This document shows, piece after piece, positions 8,971 through 17,302 of a stretch of 64,000 nucleotides of DNA. The position numbers were made by a program, and so were the translations under genes. Positions within the stretch are counted from its first letter, which is position 1, and every line of letters starts with the position of its first letter. The notes beneath the pieces are model-generated. The model was not told the DNA's origin, did not search any database, and saw only the letters and a program-made list of their open reading frames with translations. The DNA comes from Verrucomicrobia subdivision 3 bacterium UBA693 (GTDB lineage Bacteria > Verrucomicrobiota > Verrucomicrobiia > Limisphaerales > UBA8199), in the NCBI GenBank assembly GCA_002298785.1, contig DBMR01000069.1, forward strand, positions 142,298 to 206,297. The letters run 5' to 3'.

Positions 8971-9972
8971 ATGGACCTTTCCACTAAATACCTGGGCCTC
9001 TCTCTGCGCACCCCGCTCGTTCCCGCGGCTTCGCCGATGTCGGAGGAAATCGATACCATCAAAGAAATGGAGGATTCGGGCGCTTCCGCAGTGGTGCTCT
9101 ATTCCCTGTTCGAGGAGCAATTGCGCCAGGACAGCCGCGAACTCGCGCGCAACCTGGAGCAGGGCACCGAGAGTTTTGCCGAAGCGTTGACCTACTTCCC
9201 GGAGCCGGATGACTTTCGCCTGGGCCCTGAGGAGTACCTGGCTCACATCGCCAAAGCCAAAGCGGCGGTTAAGATTCCCATCATCGCCAGCTTGAACGGA
9301 TCTTCCGTCGGCGGATGGACCGCCTACGCCAAAGCCATCCAGCAGGCCGGCGCCGACGCCCTGGAACTGAACATCTACTACATCCCTACCGACATGAATC
9401 TCACTTCGGAGGCGATCGAGCAGACGTATCTCGAAATCCTGCGTGCGGTGAAGTCGACGGTCACCATTCCGGTGGCCGTGAAGCTGAGCCCGTTCTTCAC
9501 CAATTTCGCGAACATGGCGAAGCGGTTGGACCAGGCCGGGGCGAACGGCCTGGTGCTGTTCAACCGGTTTTACCAGCCGGACATCGACCTGGAGAGCCTC
9601 GAGGTGCGGCCCAACATTCTGTTGAGCACGCCGATGGCGATGCGGGTGCCGTTGCGTTGGATCGCCCTGCTGAACGGCAAGCTCAAGGCCAGCCTGGCCG
9701 CTACCAGCGGCATTCACCGCGCTTCGGACGTCTTGAAGATGCTGATGGCCGGAGCGGATGTCACCATGCTTTGTTCCACCCTGATCCGCCATGGAGCCCG
9801 CCAGATCGCCGTCATCGAGCGGGATCTCGTGGCCTGGATGGAGGAGCACGAATACACCTCCGTTACGCAGCTTAAAGGCAGCCTGAGCCAGCGAAATTGC
9901 GCGGAGCCAAGCGCGTTTGAACGCGCCCAGTATATGAAGGCAATTTCCCAATTCCCGACCGCCCAGAGCTGA
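8971..9972 (+). CDS. dihydroorotate-dehydrogenase-like FMN protein, probable nifJ partner
   Basis: A 333-residue TIM-barrel protein of the dihydroorotate dehydrogenase superfamily: it opens with a DLSTKYLGLSLRTPLV-type segment and has FMN-binding-like barrel strands (PIIASLNG, PVAVKLSPFF). The substrate loop that in true DHODs reads about NxSCPN is replaced here by NIYYIPTD near residue 134, so orotate production is unlikely. Proteins of this type are known to sit next to nifJ in several phyla, but their reaction is not established. The close spacing after nifJ and the shared strong terminator just downstream support one operon. An electron-transfer or PFOR-linked role is inference. Confidence 0.8.
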   Translation: MDLSTKYLGLSLRTPLVPAASPMSEEIDTIKEMEDSGASAVVLYSLFEEQLRQDSRELARNLEQGTESFAEALTYFPEPDDFRLGPEEYLAHIAKAKAAVKIPIIASLNGSSVGGWTAYAKAIQQAGADALELNIYYIPTDMNLTSEAIEQTYLEILRAVKSTVTIPVAVKLSPFFTNFANMAKRLDQAGANGLVLFNRFYQPDIDLESLEVRPNILLSTPMAMRVPLRWIALLNGKLKASLAATSGIHRASDVLKMLMAGADVTMLCSTLIRHGARQIAVIERDLVAWMEEHEYTSVTQLKGSLSQRNCAEPSAFERAQYMKAISQFPTAQS

Positions 9973-9994
9973 ACTGCTACTGATATAGAAATGC

Positions 9995-10022
9995 AAACGC
10001 CCGGCCGCTTGGCCGGGCGTTT
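9995..10022 (+). terminator. intrinsic terminator of the nifJ operon
   Basis: A perfect 12-bp stem (AAACGCCCGGCC / GGCCGGGCGTTT) with a GCTT loop begins 23 bases after the stop codon of the DHOD-like gene, and T-rich sequence (TTTATTGTTGG) follows. The A-tract on the left arm could let it work in both directions, which would also serve the convergent radical SAM gene. Confidence 0.85.
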
Positions 10023-10072
10023 ATTGTTGGTCGGAGGACGCCGGTTCCGCCCGGCGTAAAGGCGTCAGGAGT

Positions 10073-10993
10073 TTAGAATACTTCGGCCTTCAGGCCGGCG
10101 GTTTTGCGCACGATCTGGGCAATCCGTGAGAGAATCTTCAACGGCAAATGGCTGCTGCTGGGGTTGCTGGCCGGGCGCGTGGCGGAATAGATCTGCACCA
10201 GGGAAATCTGCGCGCCCGCCCGCTTCAGCTCGCGGAGACGTCGGGCATAAGTCTCGATTTCCTCAAGGGGCGGTTCCTCGCCATCGATCGCCGGGAACAG
10301 GCTTTGGATTACGACGGGATGTTGCCGGGAGTAGGTGAGAATATTGTTCAGTATCTTATCGAGCGGGACTTCCGATCGATTCACCTTGTCCATGTATTCC
10401 TGGGAGCCACCGTCGAGCTTGATCCACAACTCGTCGCTGCGCGTGAAATACTTCAGCCCCTGCAGCACATGGGGTTGGTCCAGCCCGGTGCCGTTGGTCA
10501 TCAGGACGAGCTTGAAGAAGGGCAAACCGCAAAGTGCGCGGACATGCACGACTGCCTGCAAGGCTTCGGCGAACTGCGGAGACAAAGTGGGCTCGCCGTC
10601 GCCGCTGATCGCGACATGGCGCAATTGGAGGAGTTCCTCAGGCAGGCCGCGGTACCAGGGGCGTTCGCGCAAGCGGCCCGCGTTCACGAAGGCGAGCGTG
10701 CGCTGCAACTCCGTCTCCATCACATCCACGTCCAGCAATTGCGGTTTCTCTTCGCCACGCTGGACTTCGCAGTAGACACAGCGGAAATTGCACAATTTGT
10801 CGGGATTCATGTTGATCCCAACCGACAGCCCGCGTGCGCGCGCTGAGACCACGACATACACGTAGCGGTTGTCCAAAAAATCGCGCGGCGACCCGAAGGC
10901 GGTTTCCTGCGAACCGTTCAGATTTACTGGCCCTCTTCTTTTAAGGTCCATGGTTTGACCTTGGCCATGCAGCTTGGCAGTTACTTCTTCCAC
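10073..10993 (-). CDS. radical SAM protein of unknown substrate
   Basis: A 306-residue radical SAM enzyme. The CxxxCxxC cluster motif is seen as CNFRCVYC (about residues 73-80), preceded by GINMNPDKL. The SAM-binding glycine-rich motif appears as SGDGEPTL near residue 130, with MTNGT further on. The SGDGEPTL form resembles Tyw1-like and other uncharacterised radical SAM families. Nothing in the neighbourhood points to a substrate: it is convergent with the nifJ operon and divergent from the Crp/Fnr gene (131 bases between starts). The start is the first ATG; Met15 (MDLKRR) is an alternative. Confidence 0.85.
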   Translation of the reverse strand: MEEVTAKLHGQGQTMDLKRRGPVNLNGSQETAFGSPRDFLDNRYVYVVVSARARGLSVGINMNPDKLCNFRCVYCEVQRGEEKPQLLDVDVMETELQRTLAFVNAGRLRERPWYRGLPEELLQLRHVAISGDGEPTLSPQFAEALQAVVHVRALCGLPFFKLVLMTNGTGLDQPHVLQGLKYFTRSDELWIKLDGGSQEYMDKVNRSEVPLDKILNNILTYSRQHPVVIQSLFPAIDGEEPPLEEIETYARRLRELKRAGAQISLVQIYSATRPASNPSSSHLPLKILSRIAQIVRKTAGLKAEVF

Positions 10994-11124
10994 AATTACA
11001 ATATGACGTTAGAATTGATCCGACAGCGGGACTACACGATGTTTGCTAAAAATTGGACATTTTTTGTGCAGAGCCGGTGCCACCGCCTTGAGGTGCGCCT
11101 GGGATTCCTGCGACGCGCCACCGC

Positions 11125-11844
11125 ATGACTGCCAGCATGAACGAATTTAAACTGGCCGCACTCGTCAACACGTTGCGTTCCTGCCAGCTTTTCAGCGGCT
11201 TGCCGCCGGCGGACCTGGTCGCCATCGCCGAGATCTCCCTCCTGAAGTCCCTGGCCAAAGGCGATTACCTGTTTCGCGAAGGCGACTTGGCCCATGGCTT
11301 TTACGTGGTGCAGAAGGGGGCCATCAACGTGCATCGGGTCAACGCCTTGGGTAAAGAACAGGTCATTCACATCTTTAGATCCAGTGAATCCCTGGCGGAA
11401 GCGACGCTGGCCACCAGCACCGGCTATCCCGCCGATGCCCGGGCGATTGAACCGTCCCAGGTTTTTCTTGTGCAGAAAGCCGGCTTCATCGAACTCCTCA
11501 AGCGCCACCCCGAGTTGGCCCTGCGCATGCTCGCCTCCATGAGCGCGCATTTGCGCCTGCTCCTGGCCCAACTGGAAGACTTGACGTTGAAAGACGTGGA
11601 AACCCGCCTGGCCAACTGGCTGGTCAAACGCTGCCGGGATCCCCGGGCCGACGGCCCCGAGGAAATCGACTTGCGCACCACCAAGCGCTTGCTGGCCGCG
11701 GAGTTGGGTACGGTCAGTGAAACCCTGTCGCGCACCCTTGCCCGCTTCCGGGAACAGGGTTTGATCAAAGTAAAGGCAAAAGCCATTACCATCCTCTCCC
11801 CCAAGCGGTTGGGAGAATTGCTCCGTCGCAACCTGGGCGAATGA
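11125..11844 (+). CDS. Crp/Fnr-family transcriptional regulator
   Basis: A 239-residue regulator with an N-terminal cyclic-nucleotide-like beta-barrel (about 18-130), a dimerisation helix (about 135-165) and a C-terminal Crp-type winged helix. The recognition helix contains SETLSR, matching the E-x-x-S-R pattern of FNR-type DNA contacts. It lacks the N-terminal cysteine set of oxygen-sensing FNR, and the cAMP-binding Glu/Arg-Ser pair of CRP is not present (the loop reads TGYPADARA). It therefore probably senses something else, for instance NO in the manner of DNR/NNR, or redox state. It directly precedes the cytochrome island and is the obvious candidate regulator. The preceding Met (MTASM) leaves a choice between two close starts. 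Confidence 0.88.
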   Translation: MTASMNEFKLAALVNTLRSCQLFSGLPPADLVAIAEISLLKSLAKGDYLFREGDLAHGFYVVQKGAINVHRVNALGKEQVIHIFRSSESLAEATLATSTGYPADARAIEPSQVFLVQKAGFIELLKRHPELALRMLASMSAHLRLLLAQLEDLTLKDVETRLANWLVKRCRDPRADGPEEIDLRTTKRLLAAELGTVSETLSRTLARFREQGLIKVKAKAITILSPKRLGELLRRNLGE

Positions 11845-11947
11845 TCCATGCCCTGAGCTGGCTCATGCCATCCTTATTAGAAAAGATGGAATTATAAGTT
11901 AAAAAATTCAATTGCCAGCCGAGGGAAGATTTGCAGAATAAATACCA

Positions 11948-11957
11948 GTGACGTCAC
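11948..11957. promoter_or_regulatory. palindrome GTGACGTCAC upstream of the first cytochrome c gene
   Basis: A perfect 10-base palindrome lies 122 bases before the start of the first monohaem cytochrome gene and just after an A+T-rich stretch (about 11878-11945). It could be an operator for a dimeric regulator such as the Crp/Fnr protein encoded just upstream. One copy only was seen, so the assignment is weak. Confidence 0.3.
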
Positions 11958-12079
11958 GTCTAACCAATGTGCGTGCAATTTGGACCAAGACCGCAACCGG
12001 TTTCCGTTCGGAAGCCGCGGGGCGGCTCTGGTGCTTCAAAGCGACGCCGGACGTCCGTATCCAACCAAATAATATTACG

Positions 12080-12409
12080 ATGAAAAAATTAACGTTGCTC
12101 ACCCTCGCTCTTTTCGCCGTCGGAGTGGTTTCGATTTCCGCCGCTGACGCAAAGGCGATTTGGGAAAAGGATTGCGCCAAGTGTCACGGGGCGGAAGGCA
12201 AAGGCGACACCAAGATGGGGCAGAAGCTGGCGGTGAAGGATTACACCGATGCCAAGGTCCAGGCGGAAATGAAAGACGCTGAAATGACCAAGGCGATCAA
12301 AGAAGGCGTAAAGGACAAGGAAGACAAAACCAAGATGAAAGCCTTCGGCGACCTGACGGATGACGAAGTGAAGTCCCTGGTCGCCCTAGTGCGCGGGTTC
12401 AAGAAGTAA
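12080..12409 (+). CDS. small monohaem class I cytochrome c, paralogue 1
   Basis: 109 residues with a Sec signal peptide (MKKLTLLTLALFAVG..., cleavage near ISA-ADA), one haem motif CAKCH (near residue 34) followed by GAEGKGDTKMG, and a later KMKAFGDLT segment that can supply the axial Met. A longer frame exists upstream (to 11948), but the signal peptide fixes this ATG. It is probably a soluble periplasmic electron carrier. Two close paralogues of the same length are at 15316 and 19976, each heading a respiratory module. A strong terminator follows, so this gene is probably transcribed alone. Confidence 0.9.
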   Translation: MKKLTLLTLALFAVGVVSISAADAKAIWEKDCAKCHGAEGKGDTKMGQKLAVKDYTDAKVQAEMKDAEMTKAIKEGVKDKEDKTKMKAFGDLTDDEVKSLVALVRGFKK

Positions 12410-12712
12410 GGCCAGCCTCATTTACAGTTTGCACGGGGGAGCCTGCGGGCTCCCCTTTTTGCGTACTCCAGGGCCGCGCGAGTGCCGCCGGCCCGGCCGC
12501 GGTTTTGGGGAGACATATGGCAAACTCTTAAGCCCGCGAGAGCAGTACCAGTTTGCCTCATGAATTTCAGGGGAAGCGAGAAAGCAAAATCGGTTTAGAG
12601 AAGGACAAGGAATGGTGAGATGCCTGGAACAGGTTGAAATAAGTTAGAATCGTAGAGTCGATTATGCCTTTACATGTTGTGAGGCACGGATCGGTTCGCC
12701 AACGAAGCAATA
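12410..12712. other. 303-base region between cytochrome c and module A
   Basis: Beyond the terminator at 12436-12460 it holds no protein-like frame. There is an 8-base inverted repeat (GGCAAACT at 12519-12526, AGTTTGCC at 12550-12557) with a 23-base loop that could form a leader hairpin or operator. The stretch 12560-12670 is relatively A+T-rich and is the likely promoter zone of the following operon. Confidence 0.4.
12436..12460 (+). terminator. intrinsic terminator after cytochrome c paralogue 1
   Basis: An 8-bp perfect stem (GGGGAGCC / GGCTCCCC, loop TGCG) is followed directly by TTTTT, 26 bases after the stop codon. Textbook Rho-independent form. Confidence 0.9.
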
Positions 12713-13168
12713 ATGCGACGATTTAACTTACCACCCCAAGTCGTCCGGCTGGTGCTGCTGACCATTGGCATCGTAGGCAGCTACATGGTCGCCCGGTATT
12801 TTCTCACCCCGAAATCCTTTGGCCAGTATGGCTGGTACCGCGGCGATGCGCTGATGGAGCGGGCCAGCCTGCCGCGGGTTTACGCCGGCATGAAAGCCTG
12901 CGACGAATGCCACTCGGACAAGCTGCAACAACTGGCGAAATTCCCGCACAAGACGCTTTCGTGTGAAGTGTGCCACGGCCCGGGCGGAGCGCATGCGAAG
13001 GATCCGGATGTCAAGCTGGCGGTGCTGACGTACGGACACTGTGTGCGTTGCCACGAAGCGAATCCGACGCGGCCGAAATGGCACAAGCAGATCAACATTC
13101 GGGAACATTACTCCGGCCAGAAGTGCACGGAATGTCATGTGCCCCACGCACCTTCGGAGGTTCCATGA
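12713..13168 (+). CDS. membrane-anchored tetrahaem cytochrome c (module A)
   Basis: 151 residues: one N-terminal membrane anchor (about 11-30), then four CXXCH motifs (CDECH, CEVCH, CVRCH, CTECH) in the periplasmic part. Extra histidines near the motifs (FPHKT, HAKD, HKQINIREHY) fit bis-His ligation. It resembles the small multihaem partners (NrfB or DsrJ type) of NrfC/NrfD-like complexes. Its TGA stop overlaps the ATG of the ferredoxin gene (ATGA), which indicates translational coupling. No Shine-Dalgarno sequence is evident. Likely role: passing electrons between the iron-sulfur subunit and periplasmic carriers such as the small cytochromes c. Confidence 0.88.
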   Translation: MRRFNLPPQVVRLVLLTIGIVGSYMVARYFLTPKSFGQYGWYRGDALMERASLPRVYAGMKACDECHSDKLQQLAKFPHKTLSCEVCHGPGGAHAKDPDVKLAVLTYGHCVRCHEANPTRPKWHKQINIREHYSGQKCTECHVPHAPSEVP

Positions 13169-13974
13169 AGAAGAAACTGAGCCGGCGCAATTTGCTGACG
13201 AAGCTGGGCCTCGCCGCCGCCGCCGCGGCAGCCGCTCCCGCCGCGAAAGCGGCGAAGGCCACCGTCCAGAAGGTGTTGGTCACCGCGGACGCACCGAAAG
13301 GGTATGACCCGAAGGACCACAAATGGCAGATGGTCATCGATGCCAACCGCTGCATTGGCTGCGGTCATTGTGCCGAGGCGTGCAAGACCGAGAACCATGT
13401 GCCCGAGGGCCATTATTATCGCACCTGGATTGAGCGGTACATCGTGACGAAACCCAAGCCCGGTTCGGCCGAGACCCGCGGGGAGGTGCTGGTGGATTCA
13501 CCTGAAGGCGGCATGCGCGGCTTCGGCCCTCCGCCGGTTCCGAAGGAGGATATCCAGCAATCCTTCTTTGTGCCCAAGTTGTGCAACCTATGCGAGCACT
13601 CACCGTGCGCCCAGGTGTGCCCGGTCGGGGCTACTTTCGATACGCCGGACGGCGCGGTGCTGGTGGATCCGAAGTATTGTATCGGCTGCGGCTTCTGCAT
13701 TCAGGCTTGTCCATATGGCTGCCGGTTCATGAGCCCGGTGACGCGTACGGCGGAGAAATGCACGCTGTGTTATCACCGGATCACGCGCGGATTGCGGCCG
13801 GCCTGCGTGGAAGTGTGCCCGACGCAATCGCGCATCTTCGGCGATTTGAAACATCCCTTGCCGGATGATCCATTGCAGAACTTTTTCAAAAACAACCGGG
13901 TGAACACGCTAAAACCGCATTTAGGGACCGAGCCGCGCGTGGCCTACGCCGGCATTGACAAGGAGGTCAGGTAA
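13165..13974 (+). CDS. Tat-exported four-cluster ferredoxin subunit (NrfC/PsrB/DsrO-like, module A)
   Basis: 269 residues from the ATG that overlaps the upstream stop. The N-terminus carries a twin-arginine signal (SRRNLLTKLG, then an Ala-rich hydrophobic segment). Sixteen cysteines form four [4Fe-4S] sites: CIGCGHCAEAC, CNLCEHSPCAQVC, CIGCGFCIQAC and CTLC...PACVEVC. This is the pattern of NrfC, PsrB and DsrO, the electron-wire subunits that link a NrfD quinone-binding membrane protein to a periplasmic partner. Here the only partner encoded nearby is the tetrahaem cytochrome; no molybdopterin subunit is present. The stop codon is one base before the ATG of the NrfD gene. Confidence 0.93.
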   Translation: MKKKLSRRNLLTKLGLAAAAAAAAPAAKAAKATVQKVLVTADAPKGYDPKDHKWQMVIDANRCIGCGHCAEACKTENHVPEGHYYRTWIERYIVTKPKPGSAETRGEVLVDSPEGGMRGFGPPPVPKEDIQQSFFVPKLCNLCEHSPCAQVCPVGATFDTPDGAVLVDPKYCIGCGFCIQACPYGCRFMSPVTRTAEKCTLCYHRITRGLRPACVEVCPTQSRIFGDLKHPLPDDPLQNFFKNNRVNTLKPHLGTEPRVAYAGIDKEVR

Positions 13975-13975
13975 T

Positions 13976-15205
13976 ATGGATCTCACCAATGTCGTGCTCG
14001 AGGCGGCGCCGCACTTCGAAGGCTACGTCTACCCCAATGAAGCCACTCCCGAACCGCTGTGGAGCGTGCTGATTGTGATCTATCCCTATATCACCGGGTT
14101 GGTGGCCGGCGCTTTCATCATGGCGTCGCTGGTGCGCGTGTTTCGCGTGAAGGCCCTCGAGCCGGTTTACCGGCTCTCCTTGCTGACCGCGTTGTCGTTC
14201 ATGCTCTGCGCGACCCTGCCGCTGCTCTTGCATCTTGGACATCCGGAGCGCAGCTATCAAATCATGATGACTCCGCACCTGACGTCGCCCATGGCGATTT
14301 TCGGGTTCGTCTACGCCTGGTACTTGATGGCGGTGCTGCTGCTGGAGTTGTGGTTCGATTACCGGCAGGACTTTGTGGAATGGTCCCAAACGGAGAGCGG
14401 GTTTCGGGGAGTGCTTTATCGCGCCTTGATGTTGGGCGTCACCGATGAGTCCGATAAAGCAGTCCGCCTGGACATGAAACTCGGCTGGATTATTTCAATC
14501 GTCGGCATTCCCTCGGCGTTTCTGCTGCATGGCTACGTGGGCTTTATCTTCGGTTCCATCAAGGCGAATCCGTGGTGGGGCAACGTGCTGATGCCGATCA
14601 TCTTTATTTTGTCGGCGATGGTTTCGGGCATTGCGATGTGCGTCTTGAACTACCTCATCCTGACTTGGGTCCGGCGCAAAACCATCGATATGCGCTGCCT
14701 CGATGTGATGGCCATGTTCCTGTTTTACGCGCTCGTGATTGATGCCTCAATCGAAGGTCTGGATTGGATCCATCGAATCTATTCCGCAGAGGAGGATTTT
14801 GCGGTGATCCGGCAGATGGCCACCGAGAAACTGTTTTATACCCTGAACATTGGCCAGGCCCTGTGCGGAACGCTTTTGCCGTTGTTAATGCTCGGGTTGA
14901 TCCAGTTGTTGCGGAAGCGGTTGCCGGAGATTGCCCGCAAACGGATGTACTTTGCGAGTGCGCTGATGATCGTCATCGGAGTATTCGCGATGCGCTGGAA
15001 CGTGGTGATTGGCGGGCAACTGTTCTCGAAGAGCCTGCGCGGTTTCATGCTCTACAAAATGGAATTTACCGGCATGGAAGGTTGGCTGGTGGGCTTGGCC
15101 GTGCTTTCCCTGCCTTTCATCATCCTGGTGGTGATGATCAAGTTGTTCCTGTCGGAGAAGCTTCCGACGGCTGGGCATGTGCCCCATGACAGTCCATCCG
15201 TCTGA
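13976..15205 (+). CDS. NrfD/PsrC-family quinone-interacting membrane subunit (module A)
   Basis: 409 residues with about ten hydrophobic helices. I chose the ATG at 13976 because it follows a good ribosome binding site (AGGAGG at 13961-13966) and the upstream stop; a seven-residue longer frame exists. The NrfD family oxidises or reduces menaquinol at the membrane and exchanges electrons with the NrfC-type ferredoxin subunit. The loop between helices six and seven is short (about WVRRKTIDMRC), unlike the second NrfD protein at 17299, where a whole domain is inserted at this place. It is the last gene of module A; 110 bases separate it from the next cytochrome c gene. Confidence 0.92.
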   Translation: MDLTNVVLEAAPHFEGYVYPNEATPEPLWSVLIVIYPYITGLVAGAFIMASLVRVFRVKALEPVYRLSLLTALSFMLCATLPLLLHLGHPERSYQIMMTPHLTSPMAIFGFVYAWYLMAVLLLELWFDYRQDFVEWSQTESGFRGVLYRALMLGVTDESDKAVRLDMKLGWIISIVGIPSAFLLHGYVGFIFGSIKANPWWGNVLMPIIFILSAMVSGIAMCVLNYLILTWVRRKTIDMRCLDVMAMFLFYALVIDASIEGLDWIHRIYSAEEDFAVIRQMATEKLFYTLNIGQALCGTLLPLLMLGLIQLLRKRLPEIARKRMYFASALMIVIGVFAMRWNVVIGGQLFSKSLRGFMLYKMEFTGMEGWLVGLAVLSLPFIILVVMIKLFLSEKLPTAGHVPHDSPSV

Positions 15206-15315
15206 GGCGCGCAGGTGGGTCCGAGGGTGTCATCGGTAACAGTGGCAGTGCGTGGGCAGATAAACGCGGGGTAAAGTACCCGCACTAAAAGCAAAAACAA
15301 ATCGGCTAAACAGTT

Positions 15316-15648
15316 ATGAAGAAAATAATCGTGTTGGTGGCAGTATTCGGTTTCGCGGCGGCCTGGCAGGGTAACGCCGCCGAGGCCAAGGAAGTTTATG
15401 CCCGTGATTGTGTGAAATGCCATGGTGAAGACGGCAAGGGACAGACTAAGATGGGTCAGAAGGTCGGCGTCAAGGATTTCACCGACGCCAAAGTTCAGGC
15501 CGACTTGAAGGATGAAACCATGGCCAAGTCCATCAAGGAAGGGCTTAAGGACAGCGACGGTAAGGTTAAGATGAAGGCCTATGGCGAGACAGTCACCGAC
15601 GAGGAAATCAAGGGTTTGGTGAAAATGGTGCGCGCCTTCAAGAAATAG
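15316..15648 (+). CDS. small monohaem class I cytochrome c, paralogue 2
   Basis: 110 residues with a signal peptide (MKKIIVLVAVFGFAAAW..., cleavage near GNA-AEA), haem motif CVKCH followed by GEDGKGQTKMG, and a KMKAYGETV segment with the probable axial Met. It is very similar to paralogue 1 over the mature part (shared MGQK, KDxTDAKVQA, SIKEG/AIKEG blocks). It sits between the two NrfD-type modules and is probably the soluble electron carrier paired with one of them. Confidence 0.9.
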   Translation: MKKIIVLVAVFGFAAAWQGNAAEAKEVYARDCVKCHGEDGKGQTKMGQKVGVKDFTDAKVQADLKDETMAKSIKEGLKDSDGKVKMKAYGETVTDEEIKGLVKMVRAFKK

Positions 15649-15660
15649 ACGGCTTTGCCT

Positions 15661-15695
15661 GCCGGGCCCCCGGCTCTATGATCGGGGTGCCCGGC
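15661..15695 (+). terminator. long GC hairpin after cytochrome c paralogue 2
   Basis: Arms GCCGGGCCCCCG (15661-15672) and CGGGGTGCCCGGC (15683-15695) pair with one bulge around a 10-base loop. There is no T-tract; it may attenuate rather than end transcription before module B. Confidence 0.45.
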
Positions 15696-15728
15696 GGTAG
15701 GAACGTCCAATCCGCGACCTGACCTGCC

Positions 15729-16376
15729 ATGAATTCGCCCACCCGCACTCCGCAAACTTTGGTGGTCTTGGGTGTGGTGTTCGCGGGCCTCGCCCTCAAT
15801 TTTCTTCTTGGTTCTCCAAATCCTTCGGCGCCGCCGCGCATTCCGTTGGTCGACACCAATTTCCTCGATACGAGCACCGTGCGGCGCTCCTATGCGGATC
15901 TGGCTCGCGCCAAAGAGGATCTTTCCGATTTTGACTGCTACGTGTGCCATGAAAAGGGCAAGGCGCCGACGTTGCGGTTCGACACGAACCAGAACCTGAT
16001 CATTCCCAAAGAGCACGCGGATGTGGTCATGGGCCACGGCAGCCACGGCCGTAACAATAACTGCTTCAATTGCCACAATGAGACCAATCTGGAATTCCTG
16101 CAAAGTCGGGACGGCCGGCAGTTGAAGTTCTCGGACAGCCCCCAGTTGTGTGGGAGTTGCCACGGTCCGACTTACCGGGATTGGGAGGCTGGGGTGCATG
16201 GGCGCATTACCGGCTACTGGAAGCGCGACCTCGGCGAGTTTCAGCGGAAACAGTGTGTGAACTGTCACAACCCGCATTCGCCCCGGTTTCCCGGACGTCC
16301 GCCGGCCCCTGGACCTCACCCGTTGCATTGGAACGGGACGGAAGCCGGCGAATCTCCGGCTCACCCCCATTCATGA
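15729..16376 (+). CDS. membrane-anchored tetrahaem cytochrome c (module B)
   Basis: 215 residues: an N-terminal membrane anchor (about 10-28) and four CXXCH motifs (CYVCH, CFNCH, CGSCH, CVNCH). A Pro/His-rich tail follows the last haem motif. It plays the same positional role as the tetrahaem protein of module A but is longer and differs in haem spacing, so the two modules are not a recent simple duplication. Its TGA overlaps the ATG of the next ferredoxin gene (ATGA). Confidence 0.88.
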   Translation: MNSPTRTPQTLVVLGVVFAGLALNFLLGSPNPSAPPRIPLVDTNFLDTSTVRRSYADLARAKEDLSDFDCYVCHEKGKAPTLRFDTNQNLIIPKEHADVVMGHGSHGRNNNCFNCHNETNLEFLQSRDGRQLKFSDSPQLCGSCHGPTYRDWEAGVHGRITGYWKRDLGEFQRKQCVNCHNPHSPRFPGRPPAPGPHPLHWNGTEAGESPAHPHS

Positions 16377-17302
16377 ACACCTCCGACCCCCAGCCCACCA
16401 TGGATCGTCGCAGCTTCCTGCGCACCTCGGCGGTGTTAACCACCGGATTGGCGGCGCTCGCGGCCAGTTTGAAACCGCTCCTCGAGATCAAAGATTTGCC
16501 GACGATGGAGCAATTTCTCCAAAAGTACTACAAAGAACTTACTCCGGCGGAGATGGCCAAAGTCCTAAATCGCATAGCGGATGAGGTCGAGAAGGAATAT
16601 GGCCTCCGTCCCCATGTGCGCGATCTGAAGCCGATGGACGGTGTGGAGTACGTCTATTGCCTTAACCTGACCCGCTGCATCGGCTGTCGCAAATGCGTCC
16701 ACGCCTGCGTCGCCGAGAATAACCAGTCGCGAAATCCAGAGATCCAGTACATTCGCGTGCTGCGCTTGCCGCACGGCTCGTTGGACATCGAGAAGGCCGA
16801 ACATAATTATCATCCCGAGTCGGTGCCGGAGAAGGGCTTTTTCTACATGCCGGTGCAATGCCAGCAATGCAAAAATCCGCCTTGCGTTAAAGTCTGTCCC
16901 GTCCATGCCACCTGGCAGGAGAAAGACGGCATCACGGTAATTGATTACGATTGGTGCATCGGCTGCCGTTATTGCGAAGCTGCCTGTCCGTATTGGGCGC
17001 GACGATTTAATTTCACCAAACCGGGGATCCCCAAAGAGCGGCTCAATCCCGAAATGTCCTACCTGGGAAATCGGCCTCGGCGCCAGGGTGTGATGGAGAA
17101 ATGCCATTTCTGCATTCAGCGCACCCGGGCCGGGCGTTATCCGGCCTGTCTCGAAGTCTGCCCCGCCGGCGCCCGCAAGTTTGGCAATATCCTCGACCCG
17201 AACAGCGAGGTTTCTTACATCCTCAAAAACAAGCGTGTGTTCATTCAATTGAAGGAGGAGATGGGCACCTCTCCGCGATTTTTCTACTACTTTGACGTAT
17301 GA
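16373..17302 (+). CDS. Tat-exported four-cluster ferredoxin subunit (module B)
   Basis: 309 residues with a Tat signal (DRRSFLRTSAVL) and sixteen cysteines in four [4Fe-4S] motifs: CIGCRKCVHAC, CQQCKNPPCVKVC, CIGCRYCEAAC and CHFC...PACLEVC. A helical segment of about 60 residues (about 35-95, with TMEQFLQKYY) lies between the signal and the first cluster; the module A protein lacks it. NrfC/DsrO/HmeA-like electron transfer subunit. The stop overlaps the start of the fused NrfD gene by four bases (17299-17302), so the two products are translationally coupled and should form a complex. Confidence 0.92.
   Translation: MNTSDPQPTMDRRSFLRTSAVLTTGLAALAASLKPLLEIKDLPTMEQFLQKYYKELTPAEMAKVLNRIADEVEKEYGLRPHVRDLKPMDGVEYVYCLNLTRCIGCRKCVHACVAENNQSRNPEIQYIRVLRLPHGSLDIEKAEHNYHPESVPEKGFFYMPVQCQQCKNPPCVKVCPVHATWQEKDGITVIDYDWCIGCRYCEAACPYWARRFNFTKPGIPKERLNPEMSYLGNRPRRQGVMEKCHFCIQRTRAGRYPACLEVCPAGARKFGNILDPNSEVSYILKNKRVFIQLKEEMGTSPRFFYYFDV

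Noticed and set aside
10994..11124. TTGAT in the divergent gap before the Crp/Fnr gene as an FNR box
   Set aside because: The second half-site (ATCAA at four bases distance) is missing: the sequence continues CCGACAG.
11948..12079. A 44-residue N-terminal extension of cytochrome c paralogue 1
   Set aside because: The signal peptide starts at the ATG at 12080, and the extension would place it internally.
12713..15205. Alternative complex III (act operon)
   Set aside because: The fused molybdopterin-like/FeS ActB, the second NrfD and ActD/E/F genes are not there; the ferredoxin is a plain four-cluster Tat protein.
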